Assembly: GCA_900553145.1 (NCBI GenBank)
Contig: USCL01000052.1
Coordinates: 1 to 16,585 of the forward strand
Length of the DNA: 16,585 bases
Reading direction: 5' to 3'
DNA from: an uncultured Desulfovibrio sp.
GTDB taxonomy: Bacteria > Desulfobacterota > Desulfovibrionia > Desulfovibrionales > Desulfovibrionaceae
Position numbers and translations under genes: made by a program. Of the stretch, positions 1 through 6,942 are shown one piece after another. A model generated the notes under the pieces. The model did not search any database, was not told the DNA's origin, and saw only the letters and a list, made by a program, of their open reading frames with translations. The first letter of the stretch is position 1. Every line of letters begins with the position of its first letter.

Positions 1-344
1 CCGAGCAGCGCACGGTTTCCCGCCGCAAGTACTGGCTGGCGTATCAGGCGGACCCGCAGGGCACGTTGTACCTCGACGCCGGGGCGGCCGATGCTGTCAG
101 GAACCACGGCAAGAGCCTCCTGCCCGGCGGCATTACGGAAGTGCACGGCAGCTTTGAGGCGGGTGCTCTGGTGCGCCTCGTATACGGGCGCGAAACGGTG
201 GGCGTGGGCCTCAGCAACTACAATGCGGCGGATCTTCTCCGCATCAGGGGGCTGAAACGGCACGAAGTGGCCGCCATTCTCGGCGACGCGCATTATCCCG
301 AAGTGGTGCACCGCGACAATCTGTTGCTGGATGCGGCCTTGTAG
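1..344 (+). CDS. proB: Glutamate 5-kinase, C-terminal part (5' end outside window)
   Basis: Glutamate 5-kinase phosphorylates the gamma-carboxyl of L-glutamate in the cytoplasm, the first step of proline synthesis. Only about 113 C-terminal residues are present, open in frame from position 3 to the TAG at 342-344. They match the PUA domain that follows the kinase fold in bacterial ProB: RKYWLAYQADPQGTLYLD, then GKSLLPGGITEVHGSF, then GVGLSNYNAADLLRIRGL and the closing VVHRDNLLL. The terminal HRDNLVL-type ending is very typical of ProB and argues against other PUA proteins such as TruB. A TTG at 66 is internal and is not the start. hldD begins 61 bases downstream on the same strand. No terminator lies between them, so the two may be co-transcribed. 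Confidence 0.93.
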   Translation, partial: EQRTVSRRKYWLAYQADPQGTLYLDAGAADAVRNHGKSLLPGGITEVHGSFEAGALVRLVYGRETVGVGLSNYNAADLLRIRGLKRHEVAAILGDAHYPEVVHRDNLLLDAAL

Positions 345-394
345 CGTACAAAAAACGGAGGCGTCCCGTTTTCCGGCGGCGTCATTGCATTTTT

Positions 395-400
395 AAGGAG
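395..400 (+). promoter_or_regulatory. Ribosome binding site that fixes the hldD start
   Basis: AAGGAG at 395-400 lies five bases before the ATG at 406. It favours ATG 406 over the in-frame GTG at 400, which overlaps the Shine-Dalgarno itself. Confidence 0.8.
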
Positions 401-405
401 TGACC

Positions 406-1369
406 ATGTACATCGTAACAGGCGGTGCGGGCTTCATCGGGAGCGCCATGATCTGGCGGCTCAACGAAGCGGGCATCGACGATATTCTGGTTGTGGACAA
501 TCTGGCTTCCAGCGAAAAATGGCGTAATCTCGTCAACCGTCGGTACCGGGACTATGTGCACCGCGACGAGTTCCGGCGCATGGTGCAGGAAGGCCGCGCC
601 CCGCAGAAGGTGGAGGCCATCATTCACATGGGGGCTTGCTCGTCCACCACGGAACGTAACGCCGATTTCCTGATGGACAACAACCTGCATTACAGCCAGA
701 TGGTCTGCCGTTATGCCCTCGAACAGGGCGCGCGCCTCATCAACGCGAGCAGCGCGGCGACCTATGGCGACGGTTCGCACGGCTTTTCCGACAGCCTGCT
801 GACCACGCTTTCCCTGCGCCCCCTGAACATGTACGGCTATTCCAAGCAGATGTTCGATCTCTGGGCCTACCGCGAAAACCTGCTCAAGAGCATCGCCAGC
901 GTGAAGTTCTTCAACGTGTACGGCCCCAACGAATACCATAAGGGCGAGATGAAGAGCGTGGCCTGCAAGGCGTTCACCGAGCTGCGCGAGACCGGTTCGC
1001 TCCGTCTGTTCAAGCCCGCAGTATCCCGACGGCGGCCAGATGCGCGACTTCGTGTATGTGAAGGACTGCGTCAACGTCATGTTCTGGCTGTTGGAACATC
1101 CCGAAGCCAACGGCATCCTGAACATCGGCTCGGGCAAAGCCCGCACGTGGAACGATCTCGCCAACTCGGTATATTCCGCGATGGACAAGATCCCGGACAT
1201 CAACTACATCGACATGCCCGCCGAGCTGAAGGGCCGCTATCAGTACTACACGCAGGCCGACATGGCGTGGCTGGAGCGCCTTGGCTGCGACGTTCAGTTC
1301 CACAGCCTCGAAGACGGCGTTTCGGACTACATCAAAAATTACCTGATGAACCCTGATCCGTATTTGTAG
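406..1369 (+). pseudogene. hldD: ADP-L-glycero-D-manno-heptose 6-epimerase, frameshifted
   Basis: HldD (RfaD) is the cytoplasmic NADP-dependent epimerase that makes ADP-L-glycero-D-manno-heptose for the LPS inner core. The first frame reads from ATG 406 with the Rossmann motif TGGAGFIGS (about residues 5-13), the INASSAATYG strand and the catalytic-type YGYSKQ (YxxxK). Homology stops at LRLFKP near 1015. It resumes in the +1 frame with QYPDGGQMRDFVYVKDC and continues through LKGRYQYYTQADMAWLERLG to the TAG at 1367-1369, which matches the family's C terminus. Read with the shift, the product has about 320 residues, close to the usual 310-325. Unshifted, the first frame runs through a non-homologous tail to a stop at 1356. 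The lesion could be a real mutation or a sequencing or assembly error. The rest of the gene shows no decay and no internal stop in the homologous frames. Confidence 0.9.
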
Positions 1370-1382
1370 GAAGGGGAATAGA

Positions 1383-1501
1383 GAATATTGGGGAGGGGAG
1401 AACTTTCTGTAGAAAGTTCTTCCCTCCCCTCCCCAACCCCCTCCTCTCCCATCTCAAAGACTTTTGGCCTTATCGAATCCCCCTTGCCGGTTTTTCCTGT
1501 G
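1383..1501 (+). repeat. Dispersed palindromic repeat, copy 1 (behind hldD)
   Basis: The element begins 13 bases after the hldD stop with GAATATTGG. It forms a long hairpin at 1389-1436 with outer arms TTGGGGAGGGG and an apical stem GAACTTTCT/AGAAAGTTC (1400-1408 and 1411-1419); the 3' arm has about five extra bases. A pyrimidine-rich spacer follows, then a tail CAAAGACTTTTGGCC and TTATCGAATCCCC (from 1455), then GCCGG...CCTGT to about 1500. The same order of blocks occurs at 16131-16251 on the same strand and, less completely, on the minus strand at 1665-1738. There is no T-run directly after the hairpin, so it is not a textbook intrinsic terminator, but its position suggests a 3'-end processing or termination role. 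Confidence 0.8.
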
Positions 1502-1556
1502 GATGGGGAGTTGGGATAAGTTCTGATTATCCTGTTGAGTTGTTCGATAATAGAAG

Positions 1557-1596
1557 AGGCAAGGAAACGGTTTGTTTCCTTGCCTTTTGCTTTTTG
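1557..1596 (+). terminator. Intrinsic terminator, plus-strand orientation
   Basis: A perfect 12-bp stem AGGCAAGGAAAC (1557-1568) and GTTTCCTTGCCT (1574-1585) encloses a five-base loop and is followed by TTTTGCTTTTT. The T-rich tail lies on the plus strand, so it would end transcripts coming from proB-hldD, about 190 bases past the hldD stop. A/T pairs at the stem base may give weaker activity in the other direction. Confidence 0.8.
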
Positions 1597-1664
1597 ATGC
1601 GGAACCGGGGGACGGAGGCCGAGAGACGGGATTGTACCGTCCCTCCGTTCGTCATTGATTGTTA

Positions 1665-1738
1665 CGAAAGTCTTTGGGAGGGGAGTTTGAGGGGGCGGCT
1701 TTCTCCAGAAAGTCCCGCCCCGCCTCCTCAATTATCCC
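1665..1738 (-). repeat. Dispersed palindromic repeat, copy 2 (behind the FadL-type gene)
   Basis: Read on the minus strand this begins 21 bases after the outer-membrane protein stop with ATTGAGGAGG. It forms a hairpin at 1731-1687 with the conserved apical stem CTTTCT-gg-AGAAAG, then a pyrimidine-rich spacer and CAAAGACTTTCG (1676-1665). Block order and apical stem match copy 1. The outer arms differ but still pair (TTGAGG/CCTCAA here against TTGGGG/CCCCAA in copy 1). The TTATCGAATCCCC tail is not recognisable in this copy. Confidence 0.7.
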
Positions 1739-1752
1739 ACTCTCACGAACGG

Positions 1753-3015
1753 CTAGAATTTGTAACCAACGGATACCGCGGCGATATGGCTGCTGCCGTT
1801 GTGGGAACGCCCGGGCAGCACGCCGTCGGCGGTGGATTTGTCGTAGCTGAGTTCCTTGATGATCAGGTAACCGTAAGCAAGGTCAACGGTCCACTGATCC
1901 CAGTTGAAGCCCACACCGGCGGTGATACGGTGACGCCCATTGCTCGGGATCATGTAGTCGCAGGTGGAATCCTTCATCGGGCTGGTTTCGAAGACATAAC
2001 CGCCGCGCAGGGTCAGCCAGTCGAGCGCCTTGTATTCCGCGCTGACGTTGAAGCCCCACGTGTCGCGCCAGTTCTTGGGGCTGTACGCGGTGCCGTAATC
2101 GTCCACGTGGATGTTCAGCGAACGGTAGTTGCTCCATACGGTATAGACGGTTCCGGCTTCGAAGCTCAGGGTTTGCATGGGCTTCCACATCACACCGAAG
2201 GAAATGGTGTCGGGGAGGTTCAGATTGCCGTGCAGATCGGAGTTGGCGAGATTGACGCCCGGAAGCGGATTCTTGTTTTCAAACTCCAGATGGCCGCGTA
2301 CGGCCTGCTTGACGCGGCTGCGGTAGGTCAGGCCGGCGGCCCATTCCTCGTTGAACTTGTAGTGCGCGGCGAGATTGAAGCCGGGGGCGATGCTTGAGCC
2401 GGTGAGCATCTGCTGATCATGCCCAAAGCGCCCGGCGAGGGCGGGGTTGACCATCCCACCGAGGTCGGCGTCTTTTTTCATGAGCATGGTGGCATACATG
2501 AATTCGAGGCCCACGGCGAGGGAGAGATTATCATTGATTTTAAAGGCAAGGTTGGGATTCAGTGAAACGGTCTTGAGGCTGACGTACTTGAGGTTTTCGC
2601 GGCCCGGCCAGTTCGTGGGATAGGAGTTGCCGAGGCCGAAGCGGGAAAAGATGCCGATGCCGCCCCAGAGGTTGTCGCTGAACTGATGGGTGAGGTAGGC
2701 ATGCGGGTTCGCCCATGTGTGCTTGTCCACGTCGGTGGAGCGGCTGTTGCCGAAACGGTCCACCGTGTCGACGGTCCCGGAAGGCTGGATGGCGGTCATG
2801 CCGACCATCATCTGCGTGCCGGGCAACTGGGTGATCCCGGCGGGGTTCCAAGCCACGGCGGAAGGGTCGTCCGCGCGGGCGACCATGCCGCCGGCGAGGG
2901 CCGTGCCCCGGGCGCCGAAGTCGGACAGGGCAAACCCTTCGGCTTGGGCTTTTCCAGTGAGTTGGGGCGCCGCCAACAGGCAGGCGGCAAGCAACAGGGA
3001 GGCAAACCGTTTCAT
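1753..3015 (-). CDS. OmpP1/FadL-family outer-membrane transporter
   Basis: This is a predicted 14-stranded beta-barrel of the FadL/OmpP1/TodX family, which moves long-chain fatty acids or other hydrophobic compounds across the outer membrane. The 420-residue product starts with a clear signal peptide (MKRFASLLLAACLLAAPQL, cleavage likely after AQA near residue 25). The family's N-terminal features follow: FALSDFGARGTALAGGMVARADDPSAVAWNPAGI, here in two parts, with NPAG at 57-60. It ends in aromatic GYKF, as outer-membrane barrels do. The frame is open 15 codons upstream to 3060, but ATG 3015 is chosen because the signal peptide begins there and GGAAG sits three bases before it. The substrate cannot be read from sequence. 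The gene appears monocistronic. Confidence 0.9.
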   Translation of the reverse strand: MKRFASLLLAACLLAAPQLTGKAQAEGFALSDFGARGTALAGGMVARADDPSAVAWNPAGITQLPGTQMMVGMTAIQPSGTVDTVDRFGNSRSTDVDKHTWANPHAYLTHQFSDNLWGGIGIFSRFGLGNSYPTNWPGRENLKYVSLKTVSLNPNLAFKINDNLSLAVGLEFMYATMLMKKDADLGGMVNPALAGRFGHDQQMLTGSSIAPGFNLAAHYKFNEEWAAGLTYRSRVKQAVRGHLEFENKNPLPGVNLANSDLHGNLNLPDTISFGVMWKPMQTLSFEAGTVYTVWSNYRSLNIHVDDYGTAYSPKNWRDTWGFNVSAEYKALDWLTLRGGYVFETSPMKDSTCDYMIPSNGRHRITAGVGFNWDQWTVDLAYGYLIIKELSYDKSTADGVLPGRSHNGSSHIAAVSVGYKF

Positions 3016-3072
3016 AGTCTTCCTTGCTTTGTAAGAAGTTGACGTGTAAAAAACTGCCATAGCAAAAAGACA

Positions 3073-3102
3073 AAAAAGCGTCGGTGGTTGTCGATGCTTT
3101 TT
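3073..3102 (+). terminator. Terminator-like hairpin in the divergent fadL-type/ABC ATPase gap
   Basis: AAAAAGCGTCG (3073-3083) pairs with CGATGCTTTTT (3092-3102) with one G-T wobble, and is followed by GTTTTTG on the plus strand. In that direction it has terminator form, yet no plus-strand gene ends here. On the minus strand it would lie about 60 bases before the FadL-type start, where it could be a leader hairpin or attenuator. Its role is unresolved. Confidence 0.45.
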
Positions 3103-3209
3103 GTTTTTGATGATAAAAGACCAATTTTTTTACCAGAAACGATACAAAAACGCTAGCCGGATTTTCTGGCTTGCCGTTTCCGTTTTTTCTTTTCAGCCTC
3201 GGAGTACGC

Positions 3210-4187
3210 ATGTCTTCCGCCTCTTCTCCGCTTCTTGATTTTCGCGATGTAAGCCGTTCTTTTACGGTAAGGCAGGGTGTGCTCGGCAGGGTGCGGGGCG
3301 AAGTCCGCGCGGTGGACGGCGTGTCGCTTTCCGTGCGGCGCGGCGAAACGCTCGGCTTGGTGGGCGAGTCCGGGTGCGGCAAGTCGACATTGGCGCGCAT
3401 GGCGGTGCGGCTTCTTCCTCCGACGAGCGGGGAAATCCTTTTTGACGGCGAACCCGTGTCGCCCGGCGTGCCGGGGCGCGATGACACATGGTATTCCCGC
3501 CGCTTGCAGATGGTTTTTCAGGATCCTTTTTCCTCGTTGAACCCGCGGTTGCGGATCGGCACCTCCATTGCCGAGCCTCTGATGGCCATAGGCACGCCGC
3601 AGGATGAGCGCAAGGAGCGCGTGGGCGAGATCCTGCGCAGGGTAGGGTTGCAGCCGGAACATGCGGGGCGTTACCCGCACGAATTTTCCGGCGGCCAGCG
3701 GCAGCGCGTGGCGATTGCGCGGGCGCTGGTGACCCGTCCGGAGCTTGTCGTCTGCGACGAGGCCGTGTCGGCCCTTGATGCCTCGGTTCAGGCGCAGGTG
3801 CTGAATCTGCTGAAGGAAGTGCAGGCGGATTTTGGGCTGACGTACCTCTTTATTTCGCACGATCTGTCGGTCGTCGGCTACATGAGCGACCGCGTGGCGG
3901 TCATGTATTTGGGGCGCATCGTCGAGCAGGCGGACAGGGATACCTTGTTCGGTTCGGCGGCGCATCCGTATACGAAAGCCCTCTTGGCCGCCGCGCCGGT
4001 GCACGATCCCACGGACAGGCGCATCCGTGCCTTCCTGCCCGGGGAACTGCCGAGCCCCTTTTCGCCGCCCGCCGGATGCGCGTTCTACCCCCGCTGCCCG
4101 CAGGTAATGCCCCGTTGCCGCGAAGAGGCCCCGGAACTCCGGGAAATCGCGCCGGAGCATCTGGCCCGCTGCCACTTGTACGGATAA
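3210..4187 (+). CDS. Oligopeptide/dipeptide ABC transporter ATP-binding subunit (OppF/DppF type)
   Basis: This is a cytoplasmic ATPase that powers peptide or nickel-type importers of the Opp/Dpp family. The 325-residue product has a complete nucleotide-binding fold: Walker A GESGCGKST (52-60), Q-loop QDPFSSLNP (from 104), signature FSGGQRQRVAIARAL (from 159), Walker B LVVCDE (179-184) and H-loop SHD (H217). The C-terminal CAFYPRCP...PRC segment is the oligopeptide-transporter extension typical of OppF/DppF. The start is ATG 3210, five bases after GGAG. An upstream in-frame codon at 3171 would add a hydrophobic, unconserved leader. In most operons this subunit follows OppD and two permeases. 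Here the upstream neighbour is divergent and the downstream one convergent, so it stands alone and must serve a transporter encoded elsewhere, if it is used. Confidence 0.92.
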   Translation: MSSASSPLLDFRDVSRSFTVRQGVLGRVRGEVRAVDGVSLSVRRGETLGLVGESGCGKSTLARMAVRLLPPTSGEILFDGEPVSPGVPGRDDTWYSRRLQMVFQDPFSSLNPRLRIGTSIAEPLMAIGTPQDERKERVGEILRRVGLQPEHAGRYPHEFSGGQRQRVAIARALVTRPELVVCDEAVSALDASVQAQVLNLLKEVQADFGLTYLFISHDLSVVGYMSDRVAVMYLGRIVEQADRDTLFGSAAHPYTKALLAAAPVHDPTDRRIRAFLPGELPSPFSPPAGCAFYPRCPQVMPRCREEAPELREIAPEHLARCHLYG

Positions 4188-4199
4188 CAGCTTGCCGTA

Positions 4200-4252
4200 A
4201 TGCCAAACGAAAGCCCCTGTTCCCGGTAGAATCAGGGGCTTTCGTTTGGCAT
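4200..4252. terminator. Bidirectional terminator hairpin between convergent genes
   Basis: A perfect 20-bp inverted repeat, ATGCCAAACGAAAGCCCCTG (4200-4219) and its complement (4233-4252), surrounds a 13-base loop. Within the arms, AAACGAAAGCCCCTG...CAGGGGCTTTCGTTT gives a GC-rich core followed by T-rich sequence on either strand. It lies 12 bases after the ABC ATPase stop and 4 bases after the minus-strand pseudopilin operon stop, so it can serve both. Confidence 0.85.
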
Positions 4253-4256
4253 GGGA

Positions 4257-6434
4257 CTACTGGACGATGCCGGGGGTAAGGCCGGAGGCGTCGGTGTCGC
4301 TCCCACCGGATATTTTTACCTCCCCCGCCGCGAAGTTGCGGAAAGAGGGGCGGTAAACATTCACTTGCCCTGTCTCCGTTGCGGAGTAGGCCCCTTGAAA
4401 GAAGCCTGTCCGCCCGAAACTATCCGCTCCGGTGGCGAAGGGCGTCAGGACGGTAAATTTCGCCTCCGTTCCCTGTAACTCGCTGTTCTTGAGAGTAGCG
4501 TACGCCGTATTGACGGCATCCCAGCGCAGGATGGTGAACGTGTCCCTGTCGTTATCCACTTTTCCGGAAGGGTGCATTTCCGGCCAGACGATCCCCTCAG
4601 ACGGCTTGAGCCCTTTCCGTATCCAATCATAAAGATACCCCAACTCGTTTTCATGGGCGGGATCGAAGGTATAAATCCAATAGCCTGTTTCGGGATCATG
4701 ATATCCTGTTTTTGCAATGCCGTAGGTCGGCGGATGCTGTGAAGCTATCCAGCCCTGTATTTCATTGATGCCGTTCTTCTCCTGCACTTGCGTGACAATG
4801 CGGGTGAAGAAGCTCCTTGACCAAGGCTCATCGGAAGTGCCGTAATAGTAAACGTCTTTACTCTCGAGGCGGCTGACGGCGAGCCAGCGGAGGGATTCCG
4901 GCGGATTGTCCTTGCCGTCGTCATAAGCCCAAAGAATCATAACGGGAGGGAGGCTGTAGAGCGTTTGCGTAACGGGTCTGTAGAGCGTCCCACTATATTT
5001 TTTGGAGAAATCCTCAGTGGGATAAAATCCATTGTTTTTCCATTCAAAACCGGGGAGAAGGGCTGGATTAATGGGCGCGCCCGTTACTTTGGAGCTGTAT
5101 ACATCAAGCGTCAGGGGGCCGTAGGCCACCCCCATGCCTAGTCCAGCAACACCTTCACCTAAACGATATGCGTTGGAGTCGTCGCCGGGAGAGTCTTTCT
5201 TAAGCGTGGTAAGCCTGAACAGTGTGCCCGCGAACAAGGATTGTGTCCCGACGGAAGGAAAGACGGATATCTGGACGGCGCCGCCATTGTTTCCCGTAAA
5301 CCTGGTTTTGTCTTTGGTAACCGCTGCGAACCAATAATCCGTTGTCGCAGCGTTGTTTTTTTCCTTAAGCAGGAAATGGTTTTTGACACTTGGCTGGAGG
5401 GCATTCGTTATCAGCGCATTGCCCGAGGCGAGACTCGCGGGTTCATAACCGCTGTTCAGGCCTTGATTGTGTTGGGTGATGTTGTTGCCGAACAGATCCT
5501 GCATTTCCTTATGGAGTTCTTGGGAGGGATTGCTGCCTGATGGCGACAGGGTGCCGGAGGCGTCCGGCGTAACGGTTGTGCCGCCGGATTGCCCTCCGGA
5601 GTAGGGGCGTAGCGAATTTTTCCCGTTCGTATGCCATATCAACGCGCCACGGGCGCCATTGGCTGTTAAGCCCTCGCTGGCCACACGGAAGTACTGCCCA
5701 AGGGCAAGTTCCTTGTTTTCGCCGAGAGTGGGGTAGGATGTGCCCGATACGGGCCGTACCCCCTCAAAGGTGTATGTGGAACCGGATCCGGACAGGCGTT
5801 CATAGACAAGGCGTTTCGCGCTGTCGGGTTCGAGCGTGGCCCCGCCCTTGCTTACGACGCCCAGTAATCCCCCGGAGTTGGGAAAAAAGTTAAAATCGTT
5901 TTCAGCCGTGCTGACGGTGATGGTTGATTGTGTCTTTGAGGAATATTCCGGCTTTCCCCGCCCGATAAGATAGACGTCGGCATTCGGGATAAGCGGCGTT
6001 GGCTTATTGAAAGAGTATTCCGAGCGGCTGACGGCCCCCGAAGAGGTGATCAGCAACAATTCCCGTGTTCCGGAAAGGGCGTTAGGGTACCAGCCTGAGC
6101 CCCCCTTCAGCAATGCCCCCGTATCCGAAGTCCGGAACCATGAGGGGAACAGCTTGAGCGAAACCTTTCCGCCCGCGACGGCAAATGTTTTGCCGTTCAG
6201 CGTTTCATCCGCCAGCGTCATGAGCCTTGCACCGGTATCGGCTTGCGCCGTCTGCACCCGGACGATTTCCTTGCCCGATTCGGCAAGGTAGGAAGCCTGC
6301 ACCGTTTCTTTGGCGTCGGCACTGGTCATGACGGATCCCGTCATGAGCGAGACGGCGACCATGCCGAGCAGGGCCAGAATGACGATCCCGCCGATGATGG
6401 TCAGGAGGACGCTTCCGCGTTGGGACGTGCGCAT
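4257..6434 (-). CDS. Very large PilX/GspK-like minor pseudopilin (possible pilus tip protein)
   Basis: The 725-residue product has a prepilin-like N terminus: MRTSQRG followed by SVLLTIIGGIVILALLGMV, one hydrophobic helix, then an Ala/Ser-rich stretch ending YLAESGKEIVR. Such a start without glutamate at mature position +5 (here threonine) is typical of GspK and PilX, which cap the pseudopilin tip. The rest is a large soluble region with no domain I recognise. I find no cysteine in the whole protein. Usual GspK is about 300-350 residues and PilX under 200, so this one is greatly enlarged. The start is ATG 6434 with GAGG five bases upstream, seven bases after the previous stop. It is the last gene of the operon, the position pilX/gspK normally takes. 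Part of the coding sequence is AT-rich (22 G+C in 60 at 4981-5040), unlike the neighbours. Confidence 0.75.
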   Translation of the reverse strand: MRTSQRGSVLLTIIGGIVILALLGMVAVSLMTGSVMTSADAKETVQASYLAESGKEIVRVQTAQADTGARLMTLADETLNGKTFAVAGGKVSLKLFPSWFRTSDTGALLKGGSGWYPNALSGTRELLLITSSGAVSRSEYSFNKPTPLIPNADVYLIGRGKPEYSSKTQSTITVSTAENDFNFFPNSGGLLGVVSKGGATLEPDSAKRLVYERLSGSGSTYTFEGVRPVSGTSYPTLGENKELALGQYFRVASEGLTANGARGALIWHTNGKNSLRPYSGGQSGGTTVTPDASGTLSPSGSNPSQELHKEMQDLFGNNITQHNQGLNSGYEPASLASGNALITNALQPSVKNHFLLKEKNNAATTDYWFAAVTKDKTRFTGNNGGAVQISVFPSVGTQSLFAGTLFRLTTLKKDSPGDDSNAYRLGEGVAGLGMGVAYGPLTLDVYSSKVTGAPINPALLPGFEWKNNGFYPTEDFSKKYSGTLYRPVTQTLYSLPPVMILWAYDDGKDNPPESLRWLAVSRLESKDVYYYGTSDEPWSRSFFTRIVTQVQEKNGINEIQGWIASQHPPTYGIAKTGYHDPETGYWIYTFDPAHENELGYLYDWIRKGLKPSEGIVWPEMHPSGKVDNDRDTFTILRWDAVNTAYATLKNSELQGTEAKFTVLTPFATGADSFGRTGFFQGAYSATETGQVNVYRPSFRNFAAGEVKISGGSDTDASGLTPGIVQ

Positions 6435-6441
6435 GGGGACC

Positions 6442-6942
6442 TCAGTTTTGGGTGGGCGGCGTGTTGCGGGGGGCGACGGAAAGGGCCCACGACACTTGGC
6501 GCTCGGCAAGTTGTTGGGTCAGGAAGATGCCGATGCCGGAAGGTGCGGAGCCGTCCGTGATGGGCGTTCCGGCAGGGTTTTTCGGGACGAAGCTGCATGA
6601 CAGTACGTCCGAGAGGAGTGCTTGGCCGTCGATGGACAGCATCTTGTCCGTACAGGCTATCTCCGTCGTTGTCCCGTCCGGTTTCGTGAAGGTGACGGAA
6701 GTGCCGTCCCCGAACGCTCCCGAGGGAAACGCGGCGGCGCCCGCCAGTTCCTTCTGGAGCCGGATCAGGGCCAGTTCGGCCTGCATGTCCGACGTCCCGA
6801 CTTCCCGCAGCTGCGTATACCCGGTGAGGGCCGTGCCGAATCCCGAGAAGACGAGCGAGCCGAGCACGCCGAGGATGACAAGGGTGCAGACGATTTCCAG
6901 CAGCGTGAAGCCCCGTTCCGGGGCGCGGGGATCAGAATGCAC
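6442..6942 (-). CDS. Minor pseudopilin, PilW/GspJ type
   Basis: The 166-residue protein carries a canonical type III (prepilin) signal: MHSDPRAPERG cleaved before FTLLEIVCTLVILGVLGSLVF, with glutamate at mature +5. It would be processed and N-methylated by the prepilin peptidase encoded nearby at 9137-9949. The C-terminal half is variable and ends in a Pro/Thr-rich tail. Translation starts at GTG 6942, overlapping the upstream gene by 11 bases, with GGAG eight bases before it. It is third of four pseudopilin-like genes, the slot of pilW in fimU-pilV-pilW-pilX or of gspJ in gspH-I-J-K. The assignment to J/PilW rests on order and N terminus, not on a recognisable globular domain. Confidence 0.82.
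   Translation of the reverse strand: MHSDPRAPERGFTLLEIVCTLVILGVLGSLVFSGFGTALTGYTQLREVGTSDMQAELALIRLQKELAGAAAFPSGAFGDGTSVTFTKPDGTTTEIACTDKMLSIDGQALLSDVLSCSFVPKNPAGTPITDGSAPSGIGIFLTQQLAERQVSWALSVAPRNTPPTQN

Larger units (their letters stand above)
1370..1752. other. Non-coding gap between convergent hldD and the FadL-type gene, rich in hairpins
   Basis: No convincing gene is present: reading frames here encode low-complexity Pro/Arg-rich peptides and lack ribosome sites. The gap holds a palindromic repeat copy behind hldD (1383-1501), a small hairpin GGATAA-gttctga-TTATCC (1514-1532), a strong intrinsic terminator (1557-1588) and an oppositely oriented repeat copy behind the minus-strand outer-membrane protein gene (1665-1738). 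Confidence 0.8.

Noticed and set aside
1003..1030. Programmed ribosomal frameshift in hldD
   Set aside because: No slippery heptamer or stimulatory hairpin was seen, and HldD is not known to use one. Mutation or sequence error is simpler.
1040..1369. Independent 109-residue gene starting at ATG 1040
   Set aside because: It is the C-terminal third of HldD in the shifted frame, has no ribosome site, and cannot fold as a separate epimerase.
1383..1738. CRISPR array or tRNA-like structure in the repeat-rich gap
   Set aside because: Only two oppositely oriented imperfect copies occur, without regular spacers, and no tRNA cloverleaf or T-loop sequence is present.
1540..2397. Plus-strand open frame crossing the terminator and the FadL-type gene
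   Set aside because: It runs through an intrinsic terminator and is then antisense to a well-supported outer-membrane protein with a signal peptide.
3153..4175. Minus-strand open frame opposite the ABC ATPase
   Set aside because: It is a shadow of a complete ATPase gene, with a basic low-complexity translation.
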